Shown: positions 18,361-28,655, counted from the stretch's first letter. The stretch: DNA of 64,000 bases from Aequorivita aquimaris (GCF_001573155.1 NZ_JRWG01000003.1:372001-436000), one strand, 5' to 3'. The notes: a model not told the origin generated them from the sequence alone. A program made the numbers and translations.

Positions 18361-19074
18361 TTATATTTCATTGCTAAAAGCAACGCTATGGCAAGCAACA
18401 ATTGCAGCAGTTTCAGTGCGTAAACGACTTTCCCCTAAAGTGACAGGAATAAACCCATTAGCCTTTGCAAGTTCAATTTCTTCAGTAGAAAAATCGCCTT
18501 CTGGACCTATGAGAATCAATACCTTTTCCTTCGGAAGCAGTACAGATTTCAAGGATTTTTTATCGTCTTCCTCACAATGTGCTATGTATTTTGAACCATC
18601 AAAAGTCTTTTCAAAACCCATGAAATCCTTAAATGAAATAGTATCGTTTAATATTGGCAGGTAAGCTTTTAAGGATTGTTTCATAGCGCTTTGCAGAATT
18701 TTTTCGTAACGTTCTGGCTTTATTGTTTTTCGTTCACTGTGGTCACAGATTATTGGAGTTATTTCTGAAATACCAATCTCTGTAGCCTTTTCCAGAAACC
18801 ATTCATAACGATCATTCAATTTTGTAGGCGCAACTGCCAAGTGAAGTTGATAGGGCAGTGGAGGCTGTTTTTCTTTAGAAATTATCTTCACCACGCAACT
18901 CTTTGGGCTTGCACTTATAATTTCAGCTGAAAAAAAGGAGCCTTTGCCATTTGTAATTTTGAAAGAATCACCTTCCTTCATTCGCAATACTTTTACAATA
19001 TGACGGCTTTCCTCTTTTTCAAAAGTTATTTCTTTTGCACCATCAGAAATATTTGGGTTGTAAAAGAGTTGCAT
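18361..19074 (-). CDS. rsmE: 16S rRNA (uracil-1498-N3)-methyltransferase
   Basis: SPOUT-class methyltransferase of 237 residues that makes m3U1498 in 16S rRNA in E. coli numbering. An N-terminal PUA-like domain (about 1-70, with EESRHIVKVLRMKEGD) is followed by the trefoil-knot domain carrying LILIGPEGDFSTEEIELA and LGESRLRTETAAI, which are the SAM-binding knot signatures of RsmE. Start and stop abut the TfoX-like gene, with no gap (19074/19075), indicating co-translation in the tsaD-led run. Confidence 0.93.
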   Translation of the reverse strand: MQLFYNPNISDGAKEITFEKEESRHIVKVLRMKEGDSFKITNGKGSFFSAEIISASPKSCVVKIISKEKQPPLPYQLHLAVAPTKLNDRYEWFLEKATEIGISEITPIICDHSERKTIKPERYEKILQSAMKQSLKAYLPILNDTISFKDFMGFEKTFDGSKYIAHCEEDDKKSLKSVLLPKEKVLILIGPEGDFSTEEIELAKANGFIPVTLGESRLRTETAAIVACHSVAFSNEI

Positions 19075-19407
19075 TTATTTCAATTTTGTTTTTGCGTGCG
19101 CAACGCCCATTTCGGCCCATAGTTGAAGTTTTTCTTCCGTTTTGAAACCTTCGGTAGTTACAAAAATAAATTCCTTCATCGGCTTGCCCGTAAAACCCAT
19201 TGGTTTTACAAAACGACTCTGTGTTGTCTCTGTCATTCTTACCGCCGGAATCCTTACCATAAGCCGTTCTTTGGTTTCGCCCACACACATTTTTCCTTTA
19301 AAAAGAAAACAGGTGCCACCAAACATACGTTTTTCTTCAATGTCTTTTCCCCAAGGCTGGAGCGCGACTCTAATTCGTTTTAATATTTCTTCGGAATTGG
19401 GATTCAT
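19075..19407 (-). CDS. TfoX/Sxy family N-terminal domain protein
   Basis: A 110-residue protein with the TfoX-N fold pattern: RIRVALQPWG, EKRMFGGTCFLFKGKM, then RPMGFTGKPMKEFIFV-like text (here KPMGFTGKPMKEF). In gamma-proteobacteria, TfoX/Sxy regulates competence with CRP, but single-domain TfoX-N proteins in Bacteroidota have no proven role. It abuts rsmE and follows tsaD by 8 nt, so it is translated in the same unit. I would not infer a competence function. Confidence 0.85.
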   Translation of the reverse strand: MNPNSEEILKRIRVALQPWGKDIEEKRMFGGTCFLFKGKMCVGETKERLMVRIPAVRMTETTQSRFVKPMGFTGKPMKEFIFVTTEGFKTEEKLQLWAEMGVAHAKTKLK

Positions 19408-19415
19408 TTATAGTT

Positions 19416-20438
19416 TTAAAATTTCATCCGTGCCGAAGCTACAACATTATTTTCAGCAAAATTCTGGGATTTATATTTCAACTCGCCCACAATGGCAATC
19501 ATCGCAGCATTGTCTGTACAAAACTCAAATTTGGGGATGTGGGTTTTCCAACCGTATTTTTTTTCTGCTTCCTTCAAAGCCTTGCGAATACCGCTATTGG
19601 CAGAAACACCGCCACCGATTGCAACTTCCCTAATACCTGTTTTCTTCACAGCATTTTTCAGCTTATCCATTAAGTAATCAACAATTGTAAATTGAACACT
19701 GGCACAGATGTCTTCTATGTTTTCAGAAATAAAATCGGGGTTTCGGCTCACTTCTTTTTCAACGAAATACAGCACAGAGGTCTTCAAACCACTAAAGCTA
19801 AAATCCATCGGGCCAACTTTAGGTTTTGGAAATTGGAACGCTTTTAGATTTCCCTGTTGGGCATATTTGTCAACCAAAGGGCCACCGGGATAGGGCAGAC
19901 CGAGTATTTTTGCACTTTTGTCAAAAGCTTCACCCACTGCATCATCAATGGTTTGCCCAATTATTTCCATTTCAAAATAATCGGTCACTTTTACAATTTG
20001 CGTATGGCCGCCGCTAATTGTCATAGCCAAAAATGGAAAGTTGGGAGCCGTTTGCCCTTCGGCCTTGATGAAATGTGCCAAAATATGGGCTTGCATATGG
20101 TTCACGTCTATTAGCGGAATGCCTAAGCCAAGCGCCAATGATTTTGAAAATGAGGTGCCTACGAGCAAGGAACCCATCAAGCCAGGTCCGCGTGTAAAAG
20201 CGATGGCAGATAACTGATTTTTATCGATATTTGCTTTGTGTAAAGCCTGATGGACTACAGGAACAATATTTTGTTGATGCGCTCGTGAGGCAAGTTCAGG
20301 TACCACGCCACCGTATTGTTCATGAATTGCCTGTGTGGCAACAACATTGCTGAGTATTTTTCCGTTGTTGATTACGGCAGCAGCAGTGTCGTCGCACGAA
20401 GATTCAATACCGAGGATATAGCAATTTTTCTGTATCAA
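19416..20438 (-). CDS. tsaD: tRNA threonylcarbamoyladenosine transferase TsaD
   Basis: A 340-residue ASKHA-fold enzyme that with TsaB and TsaE transfers the threonylcarbamoyl group to A37 of tRNAs reading ANN codons. The metal-binding HMQAH (His114, His118) is visible, along with the N-terminal GIESSCDDTAAAV and the later FAFDNAAMI-like segment, here CTDNAAMIA. Normal length. It is the first gene of the minus-strand run and is divergent from the tamB-like gene; about 40-100 nt separate the two starts, depending on the tamB start. Confidence 0.95.
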   Translation of the reverse strand: MIQKNCYILGIESSCDDTAAAVINNGKILSNVVATQAIHEQYGGVVPELASRAHQQNIVPVVHQALHKANIDKNQLSAIAFTRGPGLMGSLLVGTSFSKSLALGLGIPLIDVNHMQAHILAHFIKAEGQTAPNFPFLAMTISGGHTQIVKVTDYFEMEIIGQTIDDAVGEAFDKSAKILGLPYPGGPLVDKYAQQGNLKAFQFPKPKVGPMDFSFSGLKTSVLYFVEKEVSRNPDFISENIEDICASVQFTIVDYLMDKLKNAVKKTGIREVAIGGGVSANSGIRKALKEAEKKYGWKTHIPKFEFCTDNAAMIAIVGELKYKSQNFAENNVVASARMKF

Positions 20439-20487
20439 AGTGAAAAGGGTATATTTATTGGGTTGTAAAATTAAACATTAAAAACGT

Positions 20488-23400
20488 ATCAAAAAATTTC
20501 GAAAAATAATAGTTCGCACCTTTGTAATCATTGTATTGCTGCTCGTGCTTATAGTGATTATTTTTTCTATTCCTTCGGTGCAAACTTGGGTAGCCAAAAA
20601 GGTAACCACCAATCTTAATGAAACTTACGGGACCGATATAAACATTAAAAGGTTAGGCCTTAACTGGAAAGGGGAAGTAGATATTCGGGAAGTATATATT
20701 GCAGACCACCACAACGATACGCTTATTTATAGCAAGGAAGTGCAAACTAATATTATTAGTTTTCAAAACTTAATAAAGGGTGATCTTGGCTTTGGAGATA
20801 TTGCACTTGACCAAGCAAAACTATACGTAAAAACTTATAAAGATGAAGAAACCGACAACCTTTCCATTTTTGCGAAAAAGTTTGATACCGGCAAACCGAG
20901 TACTTCGCCTTTTTCACTTTTCAGTAACGATGTGAGTTTGACAAATAGTCGCGTTAAGATTATTGATGAAAATTTAGAAAATCCGGAAATATTTGTTTTA
21001 GATAATGTAAATGTTACTGCAAATAACTTAAAAATCAACGGTCCTGAGGTAAAAGTCAATATTGAGAATCTTTCATTGATTGCCGAACGTGGTTTTGTGA
21101 TTGAAGATATGCAGACGGACTTTTCTTATACTGAAACAAATATCACTTTAAATAATCTCAATTTAAAAACTACTGAATCCCACATTTTGGGAAATGTAGA
21201 TTTGGATTATTCCAAAAACGGATTTGCAGATTTTGTTAATGATGTAATTATTACAGCAACTTTAAAAGATTCCAAAATCGCAACAAACGATTTAAATGAT
21301 TTTTATAATGAATTTGGCCCCGACCAGTTGATTTTACTGGATACCGAAATGAAAGGTACTTTAAATGATTTCACCGCTACCAATTTAAAATTTCAGACGG
21401 GTGATACAAACATACAGGGGGACTACGCTTTTCAGAATATCCTAAATTCTGAAAATGGTTATTCCATAATCGCGACCAACCATTATATTGCCACCAATTA
21501 CTACGATTTAAGAAGGTTCATGCCCAGAATTTTGGGAGATGTTGTTCCTGCTGAATTGAAAGAACTTAAAAGCTTTAATCTTAGCGGAAATACTTCAATA
21601 GTAGGTGATGAGCTCAACACAAAAAGTAATTTACAGAGCGGCATAGGTCAAGCGACCCTTGACTTAAAAATAGGAAATATTACCAATATTGATAATGCAT
21701 ATTATAAAGGCAATGTGGTATTGAATAACTTTGACCTTGGAAAAATAGCCAAGACCACTTCCCTCGGAAAAATGACCGCCGACTTAGATTTTGATGGGCG
21801 CGGGTTTAATAAAAATACCGTAAACACCGAAGTTTCGGGCACGGTTTCTTCTTTTAATTTTGAAGGGTATAATTATAAAAACATTACAGTTTCAGGAAAT
21901 CTTAAAAACCCACTTTTTAATGGAGAACTTTCAATTAACGATCCAAACCTTAAGTTAGGTTTTAAAGGACTGATAGATGCATCTTCAGAAACAAACCAAC
22001 TTGATTTTGAAGCAGATGTAGAATATGCAGAATTGAACAAATTAAATTTGATAACACGTGATAGCATTGCCGTTTTTACAGGAAAAGTAGTAGTTGATAT
22101 GGAAGGAAAAACCATTGATGATGTTGTGGGAACCATTAATTTCAGTCAAACTTTTTATCAAAACGAACGGGATGATTTTTACTTTGATGATTTCACAATC
22201 ACTTCTTCTTTTGAGGGGCCAGTTAGGACTATAGAAATAAACTCCCCCGATATTTTAAACGGAAAGATTTCTGGAGAGTTCTTAATTCAAGATATACCCA
22301 ATCTCTTTCAAAATGGGATTGCAAGTATTTATACCAATTATATCCCGCAGGAAGTCACGACTAATCAATACATAGATTATGAATTTGTAGTATATAATAA
22401 AATAGTGGATGTTTTTGTGCCACAGTTGAAATTAGGAGACAATACCCGTGTGAAAGGTTCGGTTTCTTCTGACGAATCAAAGTTTGAACTCGATTTTCGC
22501 TCTCCCGAAATTCTTCTTTTCGACAATTATATAGGAAAACTAAATGTTCAAGTAGATAATGATAACCCATTGTATAACATATACATAGCAGCAGATTCGG
22601 TATACACTGGGTTTTATAACATTAAAAATTTAAATGTAATTAATAAAACCTTGAATGATACTATGTACGTGCGTTCAGAGTTTGCAGGTGGCCCAAAAAA
22701 GGAAGATATTTTTAATCTTTCACTTTACCACACAATTAATCCCTCCGGCAAGTCTGTGATTGGCGTTAAAAAATCAGATATTACTTACAAAGACAACGTT
22801 TGGTACTTGAATGAAGATAACAACCGCTTGAATAAAGTAGTTTTTGATGATAATTTCAGAGAAGTTCGTATCGATTCCTTAGAGCTTAGCCATAATGACG
22901 AATTGATACAAATGGCGGGCGTTCTTCGGGATTCTACATATAAAGATTTGAAAGTTCGTTTTAAAGACGTAAACATTGGTAACATTACTCCAGAAATAGA
23001 CAGCTTGCGGCTTAAAGGAAATATGAACGGTAAGTTTGATTTTCTTCAGAAAAATGGAGCGTATTACCCCAACAGCTCTGTTACAATAGACAATGTGGAA
23101 ATCAATGAAATTCCTTTCGGAGATTTGAATTTGAAAATTGACGGTAACGAAGACCTTACCAAATACCGTATCAATACTTCATTAACAAACAACAATGTAA
23201 AATCAATAAATGCTGTGGGCGAAATAGATGTTTCGGCACAAAACCCACAAATACAGCTCAACGTTGATTTAAATCAGTTTAATATGCAGGCGTTCAGTCC
23301 ATTTGGGGCCGATGTGATTACCGATATCAGGGGATTGATAACTGGAAATGCAAAGGTTTCGGGCAATTATAAATCACCAGATATTTTAGGGCGTTTTACT

Positions 23401-24927
23401 TTGGAAAACAGCGGATTAAAAATACCTTATTTAAACACCGATTTTGACATTGAAACAGGTGCGCAAATAATTGTAACAAAAAATAAATTTGAAATTGACG
23501 GTACCCAGATAACCGATACCAAGTATGAAACAGTAGGTGTATTGTATGGAAATGCCACCCACAATAATTTTAGTGACTGGGAATTGGATTTACATATCGA
23601 AGCTCCTGAAAGATTAGTAGTTCTAGACAAACCGCCAGAAGAAGACGCGCTGTATTACGGCACTGCATTTATAAGCGGAAGAGCCGATATTACAGGACCT
23701 ATAGATGAACTTGTGATTGACGTGGAAGCTACAACACAAGAAGGAACCACCTTTAAAATTCCAATTAGCGATACAGAATCAATTGGTGATGACTCATTTG
23801 TGCATTTCCTTTCACCCAAAGAGAAAGAAGCACGTATTAATGGAGAAACTCTTGTTAATGAAGACGTGAAAGGTTTATCGTTAAACTTTGAATTGGACAT
23901 TAACAAAAATGCTGAAGTAGAAGTTGTGGTGGATCAAGAAAATAATTCAACACTAAAAGGGCGCGGTGCGGGGATTCTTCTTATTGAAATAAATACTAAC
24001 GGGAAGTTCCAGATGTATGGAGATTTTCAAGTTTACGAAGGAGAATTTGATTTTAGGTACGGTGGCATCATCCAGCGAAAAATTGGTGTAGTTCCTGGAG
24101 GAAACATCACTTGGGATGGCGCTCCCGAAAAGGCCAATTTAGATTTGAGCGCTGTTTATAAAACCCAAGCAAACCCATCGGTTTTATTGGATAATCCTTC
24201 TATCAATACAAAAATACCAGTTGAAGTTTATGTTGACTTAAATGGCGAACTGGCCCAACCTGAACTTAGCTTCAATATAGATTTTCCGAGGGTTAGTTCT
24301 ACTTTAAAAAGTGAGTTGCAATACAAACTTCAGAATCAGGAACAAATGCAGAACCAAGCGCTGTTTTTATTGGCTTCCAATTCTTTTGTGAACGATAATT
24401 ACGCAGGTTCAAACGCTTTTGCAGGAACCGTGGCCGATAGGGTTTCTGGTTTAGTAAACAACCTTTTTGCTGATCAAGATGGCAAATTTCGTGTAGGTCT
24501 GGATTATTCAATTGGCAATAGAACGCCCAATCAAGAAACCTCTGATCGTTTTGGCATTACGCTTTCTACACAAATAAATGAACGTATTCTTATAAATGGA
24601 AAGGTGGGGGTGCCAGTAGGCGGTGCTAACGAAACGGCAGTGGCCGGCGATGTGGAAGTGCAATGGCTAATAAATGAAGACGGAAGCTTACGGATGAAAT
24701 TCTTCAACCGACAAGCAGATTTACAGTTCATAGGTGAAGATCAGATTTTTGAACAGGGTACGGGAATTTCATATTCCGTAGATTTTAATACCTTTCAAGA
24801 GCTTTACAGAAAGCTTTTCAACAAGAAAGTGATCATTGACACAGAGCTACCCGTAATTCCGGATGATAATAGCTTCCCTGTTGACTTTAACCCCAAGGGA
24901 ACGCAAACCGAAGAGGAAGGGGAGTAG
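20488..24927 (+). CDS. tamB: TamB-family translocation/assembly protein (DUF490)
   Basis: A protein of about 1,470 residues with an N-terminal membrane anchor, a long array of amphipathic beta-strand repeats, and a C-terminal DUF490/TamB domain (visible as FQVYEGEFDFRYGGIIQRKI and the LNGELAQPELSFNIDFPR segment). TamB-like AsmA-superfamily proteins bridge inner and outer membranes and are tied to phospholipid transport and outer-membrane protein assembly. The start is odd. The first canonical codon in frame is TTG at 20536, which falls inside the hydrophobic anchor. The basic KKFRK segment expected before the anchor lies upstream, after a TAA at 20479. I give 20488 (ATC) as a notional start; the true one is unsettled. 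Confidence 0.85.
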   Translation: MKKFRKIIVRTFVIIVLLLVLIVIIFSIPSVQTWVAKKVTTNLNETYGTDINIKRLGLNWKGEVDIREVYIADHHNDTLIYSKEVQTNIISFQNLIKGDLGFGDIALDQAKLYVKTYKDEETDNLSIFAKKFDTGKPSTSPFSLFSNDVSLTNSRVKIIDENLENPEIFVLDNVNVTANNLKINGPEVKVNIENLSLIAERGFVIEDMQTDFSYTETNITLNNLNLKTTESHILGNVDLDYSKNGFADFVNDVIITATLKDSKIATNDLNDFYNEFGPDQLILLDTEMKGTLNDFTATNLKFQTGDTNIQGDYAFQNILNSENGYSIIATNHYIATNYYDLRRFMPRILGDVVPAELKELKSFNLSGNTSIVGDELNTKSNLQSGIGQATLDLKIGNITNIDNAYYKGNVVLNNFDLGKIAKTTSLGKMTADLDFDGRGFNKNTVNTEVSGTVSSFNFEGYNYKNITVSGNLKNPLFNGELSINDPNLKLGFKGLIDASSETNQLDFEADVEYAELNKLNLITRDSIAVFTGKVVVDMEGKTIDDVVGTINFSQTFYQNERDDFYFDDFTITSSFEGPVRTIEINSPDILNGKISGEFLIQDIPNLFQNGIASIYTNYIPQEVTTNQYIDYEFVVYNKIVDVFVPQLKLGDNTRVKGSVSSDESKFELDFRSPEILLFDNYIGKLNVQVDNDNPLYNIYIAADSVYTGFYNIKNLNVINKTLNDTMYVRSEFAGGPKKEDIFNLSLYHTINPSGKSVIGVKKSDITYKDNVWYLNEDNNRLNKVVFDDNFREVRIDSLELSHNDELIQMAGVLRDSTYKDLKVRFKDVNIGNITPEIDSLRLKGNMNGKFDFLQKNGAYYPNSSVTIDNVEINEIPFGDLNLKIDGNEDLTKYRINTSLTNNNVKSINAVGEIDVSAQNPQIQLNVDLNQFNMQAFSPFGADVITDIRGLITGNAKVSGNYKSPDILGRFTLENSGLKIPYLNTDFDIETGAQIIVTKNKFEIDGTQITDTKYETVGVLYGNATHNNFSDWELDLHIEAPERLVVLDKPPEEDALYYGTAFISGRADITGPIDELVIDVEATTQEGTTFKIPISDTESIGDDSFVHFLSPKEKEARINGETLVNEDVKGLSLNFELDINKNAEVEVVVDQENNSTLKGRGAGILLIEINTNGKFQMYGDFQVYEGEFDFRYGGIIQRKIGVVPGGNITWDGAPEKANLDLSAVYKTQANPSVLLDNPSINTKIPVEVYVDLNGELAQPELSFNIDFPRVSSTLKSELQYKLQNQEQMQNQALFLLASNSFVNDNYAGSNAFAGTVADRVSGLVNNLFADQDGKFRVGLDYSIGNRTPNQETSDRFGITLSTQINERILINGKVGVPVGGANETAVAGDVEVQWLINEDGSLRMKFFNRQADLQFIGEDQIFEQGTGISYSVDFNTFQELYRKLFNKKVIIDTELPVIPDDNSFPVDFNPKGTQTEEEGE

Positions 24928-24930
24928 CTA

Positions 24931-25401
24931 TTAATAATCTGCAGTAAGTTTTTTTAACAATGAAATTTGTCCTAAATGATAGTAACAATGTTCTATCATT
25001 CCTTCAATATTGCGCTGATAGGTGCCGTATTTTTCATCTGCAAATATTTCATTTAGTTTTTCATCTGAAAAGGATTCAATGAATTTTGCGAATTTTTCTG
25101 AATTTTCAAACAAGCTTTCCCTAAGTACGTCCCAAGCCTCAGCTGAGTTAATGGGCGCAAAAGTGAAGCTATATTTATCGTGGATCTCCAGTTTACCACT
25201 TTCGAAGAAATTACATAAACCGGCAATATAATAATTAACGTGAAAGGTTAAAGCCGCAATTGTATTTAACGAACCCGTTTTTTGTGTAGCCTGTTGCCAA
25301 TTGATATTTGAAAGAGATTCTTTAAAATTTGTATTCGCAATCCATTTTCCGTCCAAAAGAACCTCTCTAAATCTTTCGGCTAGTTGAGATGAAGTTTTCA
25401 T
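24931..25401 (-). CDS. DinB-like four-helix protein
   Basis: A 156-residue all-helical protein resembling the DinB/YfiT metal-binding four-helix bundle family: TIAALTFHVNYYIAGL supplies one putative metal His, and MIEHCYYHLGQISLLKKL supplies two more near the C-terminus. Family members include thiol-dependent enzymes that can use bacillithiol, which is of interest because bshA is in this window, but substrate and activity are not shown. It is on the minus strand after RidA with a 60-nt gap, and converges on the tamB-like gene. Confidence 0.75.
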   Translation of the reverse strand: MKTSSQLAERFREVLLDGKWIANTNFKESLSNINWQQATQKTGSLNTIAALTFHVNYYIAGLCNFFESGKLEIHDKYSFTFAPINSAEAWDVLRESLFENSEKFAKFIESFSDEKLNEIFADEKYGTYQRNIEGMIEHCYYHLGQISLLKKLTADY

Positions 25402-25461
25402 TTGCTAGCGTTTTAAAATATGGAACTATAAGTTAAGCGAAGTTTTTGCAAATATTTCTTT

Positions 25462-25842
25462 TTAAAGTGAAGCAATTACAGAAATTTCAACATTTACAAA
25501 CTTAGGTAAATTTGCAACTTCCACAGTTTCGCGGGCAGGGGCAGTGGCCTCATTAAAATAAGCAGCATATACCTCATTAATAGCTGAAAAATTATGCATA
25601 TCACTTATAAAAATGCTTGTTTTCAGTACATTCTCAAAAGTCATTCCCGCTTCGGTTAGAATTGCTTTTAGGTTTTCCATAACCAGTTTAGTTTCGGTCT
25701 TTATATCGTCAATTACCAAATTACCCGTTTTTGGGTCTATGGCTATTTGCCCAGAAGTATAAAGCATATTTCCTTTTAAAACCGCTTGATTATAAGGGCC
25801 AATTGGGGCTGGGGCATTGGAGGTTGTGATAATTTTTTTCAT
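25462..25842 (-). CDS. ridA: RidA family reactive-intermediate deaminase
   Basis: A 126-residue YjgF/YER057c/UK114 family protein. The family motifs APAPIGPYNQAV at the N-terminus, LYTSGQIAID, and APARETVEVANLP (catalytic Arg at about residue 107) are all visible. RidA hydrolyses 2-aminoacrylate and related enamines or imines from PLP enzymes, protecting the cell. Normal length. It is 42 nt downstream of lptD and likely on the same transcript, with no obvious functional tie. Confidence 0.92.
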   Translation of the reverse strand: MKKIITTSNAPAPIGPYNQAVLKGNMLYTSGQIAIDPKTGNLVIDDIKTETKLVMENLKAILTEAGMTFENVLKTSIFISDMHNFSAINEVYAAYFNEATAPARETVEVANLPKFVNVEISVIASL

Positions 25843-25884
25843 AAAATATATGTATATGATTCTTTTTTATTATCCAGCGACACG

Positions 25885-28599
25885 CTACAACTGTTTGTCA
25901 CTTTCTCTTCGCTTATCGTATTTGATATCACTAAGTACTGAGGATTTTATTCCGATAAAGAAATACCAAGCTGTATTTATACTGCCTATGGGTGTCCAAT
26001 TAAAACTCATTTGCCAACTTTCCAAATCACGCTGGAAGCGGAACTGCGTAAGGGTAACGCCTTTGTTCTTAAAATCATAACCTGAGGATACACCAACGGT
26101 CCATCGTGGTGCAAGCTCCATATTAGTGCTAACCATAAGTGATTGGCTGGAAATTTCATTCTGCCGCTGGCTGTTGCCATACGTTATAGTGTAGGCCAAG
26201 CGCATATCCCAAGGTATTTTGTAGTTGTACCAAGCTATATTTGTTTTATCTACATCTTCATCGTCTTCTTTATAAATTTGTCCGTCATAAATATCAGTAG
26301 CATCCCCAAAAAGATCATCTGGGCGACCTCCATTTCGGAAGGTTTCATTTTCTGTTCTATCCAAATCCTTTTTGCCGCTACCATCAAAATCTTTGCTGGA
26401 AAAGGAATAATTGATACTCACATTGGCATTTGTAAGCCTAAAAAGGCTTCCGCCGTTATCAATATTGAAAACATCAATTTTTTGATTGTTGTTGTCCAAT
26501 GCATACGGATCCAAGCTTCCGCTAAAATTGAAATCGAGCTTTGGCACTATAGGAATACTTCCCGTAAATTGCAATGGGCTCCAATTCAAAGAATCGCCTG
26601 CAAGATTATAAGCAGTTGAAAAATTCAAATTGTTAAGCAGCGTAACTTTTTTGGGTTCCACAGCAGTTGTATCGCGATCGCGCACCTTTGCCTCAAATGT
26701 ATTACTGAGCGACATCCCGATGCTGCTGGAATACACTTTATTGGGTGGGCCGTAGAGAGTGTTTTCAAAACGGGAATATTCTACAACTTCGCCAGCAGCC
26801 TCATTTGCAGTTTCAGGAATGATAAATTCATCATAATACCTATCAAAAGCAGGGTTTATATTATAACTGATCGATGGACGAACCACATGGCGTACCGCTT
26901 GTATCTTGTTATTTTTTCCAAAGTTGAAAAGTCCGTAAAGCGTGGTTCCCAAACTTGTGGAAAAATTATACGTCCGGTAACTTTCAAAACCCGAAACCGT
27001 ATCTTTTACAATACCTCCCAAACCATTGTTTATGGCTTGGTCATAACGCTGTCGCGTACTTTTGAGCACCCAGGTTTCACGAAAATTGGTTCCTGCGGAA
27101 GCGCTCAGGTATTTTAAAATTTTGAAATTTGTAGTAACGGGAATATTGTGTTGGGCGCCAATTTGTGCGCTGTTGAACATTTCCGACTTAAAGAAAAGCG
27201 AATCGGTAGTTTGGATTCGATTTTCTGCAGAAAGGTCGTATTGAAAATTTATATTCTGGATAATACCTTTTTTAACGCCATCTTTTGGTGCAAAGGGATA
27301 AATTCTGGAAACGCTTGTATTCAGATTGGGAAGCGACATAGATATGGCTTCGGTATTTGTGTTTTGAGAATGGGTTGCCGCTACAGAAAGATTAACCTGT
27401 GGTTCACCTTCAAAAGATTTTGAATAGGAAATAGAAGAACTTAAGGTATTTACAAGAGCGCTAGCATTGTTTGTTTGATTGATGGATTGTGAAAAATACT
27501 TACTGCTCCCAATATTTACCGAAGCTGAAAAACGAGAGCTGGGACTACTTTTAGTGTCTTGGGAATGTGACCACCGAATATTGTAAATGCTAGTCTCGCT
27601 AAAATTTGGAAACCCTCTTTCTTCTTCCACAAGTTTTTCAAATCTTGCACTTACATTTCCTTTAAATTTATACCGAAGCGCATATGATGTTTCTCCCCGC
27701 AAGGCATAGCTACCGTTGGTATAATAATCTCCCAAGAGGCTCAAATCCAGATATTCACTTATAGCGAAATAGTAACCTCCATTTTGAAAAAAGAAACCCC
27801 GACTGTTGTTATCCCCAAATGAAGGGATTATAAATCCCGAAGTACGATCTTCAGTCAACGGAAAATATGCAAACGGTAAACCTACAGGCGTGGGAACGTC
27901 GGCAATGTACATATTTGTTAAACCTGTAACCACTTTCTTTTTAGGAACAAATTTGGCCTTTCTGGTATAGAAATAATATTCGGGGTCATCAATATTTTTT
28001 GAAGTGGTGAACTTTACGTTGCGCAGATATACCACTGAGTCGTTTACTTTTTTCGTAACATCTGCAATTACCCTAAATCCGTTTTGCTCGGTCCGGCTGT
28101 TGTAAACCAAGGCCTTTTCGGTATCAAAATTATAACGGATGGAATCTGGCTCAACTTTATTGTTCGCCTGTACAAAAACAGGGCGTTGGCTATAAACCCC
28201 CGCGCTGTCTATTCCTTTGGCATATACTTCGTTTTTATTGTAATCAAGGATTATCAAACCTGCATCTATCCGCATATCGCCATAGATAATGTAGGCTTTG
28301 TTATACATATACACCTTGTTTTCCTTTCGGTTTAGCAACACATAATCTTCACCATAATAGTCCACAACATCCGTTAAAGTCTCCTTTTCAGGTTTAATGG
28401 TGTCAGTTTTTACGGTATCCTGTGCTTTTTCATTTACCTCGTCAATAACGGGTTTTAAAATTACCGTAAGCGTATCATCCTGAGTAGTTTTTGGCAGATT
28501 TGTTTCATTCTTTGGCGGAATATCCTGTGCATGCAGAAGAGCGCTGCAAAGTAGCAGAAATGTTAAGAAGATTGTTAAGTAATGCCTGTTTGTCTGCAA
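25885..28599 (-). CDS. lptD: LptD-like outer-membrane LPS-assembly protein
   Basis: A 904-residue outer-membrane protein. It has a signal peptide (LTIFLTFLLLCSALLHAQ), an N-terminal OstA/LptA-like jellyroll (about 80-200, with YGDMRIDAGLIILDYNKNE), and a large C-terminal barrel rich in alternating aromatic strands. LptD with LptE inserts LPS in the outer leaflet; the Bacteroidota version is diverged in its barrel. The start is TTG at 28599, since a TAA lies two codons upstream and no ATG precedes the signal peptide. A -7-like box lies about 50 nt upstream. It is divergent from the amidase gene, so two envelope genes share this spacer. Confidence 0.85.
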   Translation of the reverse strand: MQTNRHYLTIFLTFLLLCSALLHAQDIPPKNETNLPKTTQDDTLTVILKPVIDEVNEKAQDTVKTDTIKPEKETLTDVVDYYGEDYVLLNRKENKVYMYNKAYIIYGDMRIDAGLIILDYNKNEVYAKGIDSAGVYSQRPVFVQANNKVEPDSIRYNFDTEKALVYNSRTEQNGFRVIADVTKKVNDSVVYLRNVKFTTSKNIDDPEYYFYTRKAKFVPKKKVVTGLTNMYIADVPTPVGLPFAYFPLTEDRTSGFIIPSFGDNNSRGFFFQNGGYYFAISEYLDLSLLGDYYTNGSYALRGETSYALRYKFKGNVSARFEKLVEEERGFPNFSETSIYNIRWSHSQDTKSSPSSRFSASVNIGSSKYFSQSINQTNNASALVNTLSSSISYSKSFEGEPQVNLSVAATHSQNTNTEAISMSLPNLNTSVSRIYPFAPKDGVKKGIIQNINFQYDLSAENRIQTTDSLFFKSEMFNSAQIGAQHNIPVTTNFKILKYLSASAGTNFRETWVLKSTRQRYDQAINNGLGGIVKDTVSGFESYRTYNFSTSLGTTLYGLFNFGKNNKIQAVRHVVRPSISYNINPAFDRYYDEFIIPETANEAAGEVVEYSRFENTLYGPPNKVYSSSIGMSLSNTFEAKVRDRDTTAVEPKKVTLLNNLNFSTAYNLAGDSLNWSPLQFTGSIPIVPKLDFNFSGSLDPYALDNNNQKIDVFNIDNGGSLFRLTNANVSINYSFSSKDFDGSGKKDLDRTENETFRNGGRPDDLFGDATDIYDGQIYKEDDEDVDKTNIAWYNYKIPWDMRLAYTITYGNSQRQNEISSQSLMVSTNMELAPRWTVGVSSGYDFKNKGVTLTQFRFQRDLESWQMSFNWTPIGSINTAWYFFIGIKSSVLSDIKYDKRRESDKQL

Positions 28600-28647
28600 T
28601 GCTTAGATGCTATTATTTTGTAGATTTGGCTTAGTATTTGAAACGGT

Positions 28648-28655
28648 CAAAAATA
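28648..28655 (-). promoter_or_regulatory. Putative -7 element for lptD
   Basis: On the minus strand TATTTTTG is an exact TAnnTTTG match 49 nt before the lptD TTG start. No clear -33 TTG partner is seen. Confidence 0.35.

Noticed and set aside
19043-19288. 81-codon minus-strand frame across the tfoX-rsmE junction
   Set aside because: It is an out-of-frame shadow of two abutting recognised genes.
20536-24927. Using TTG at 20536 as the simple start of the TamB-like gene
   Set aside because: It would begin inside the membrane anchor and lose the basic lead-in seen upstream in the same frame; kept only as a fallback.
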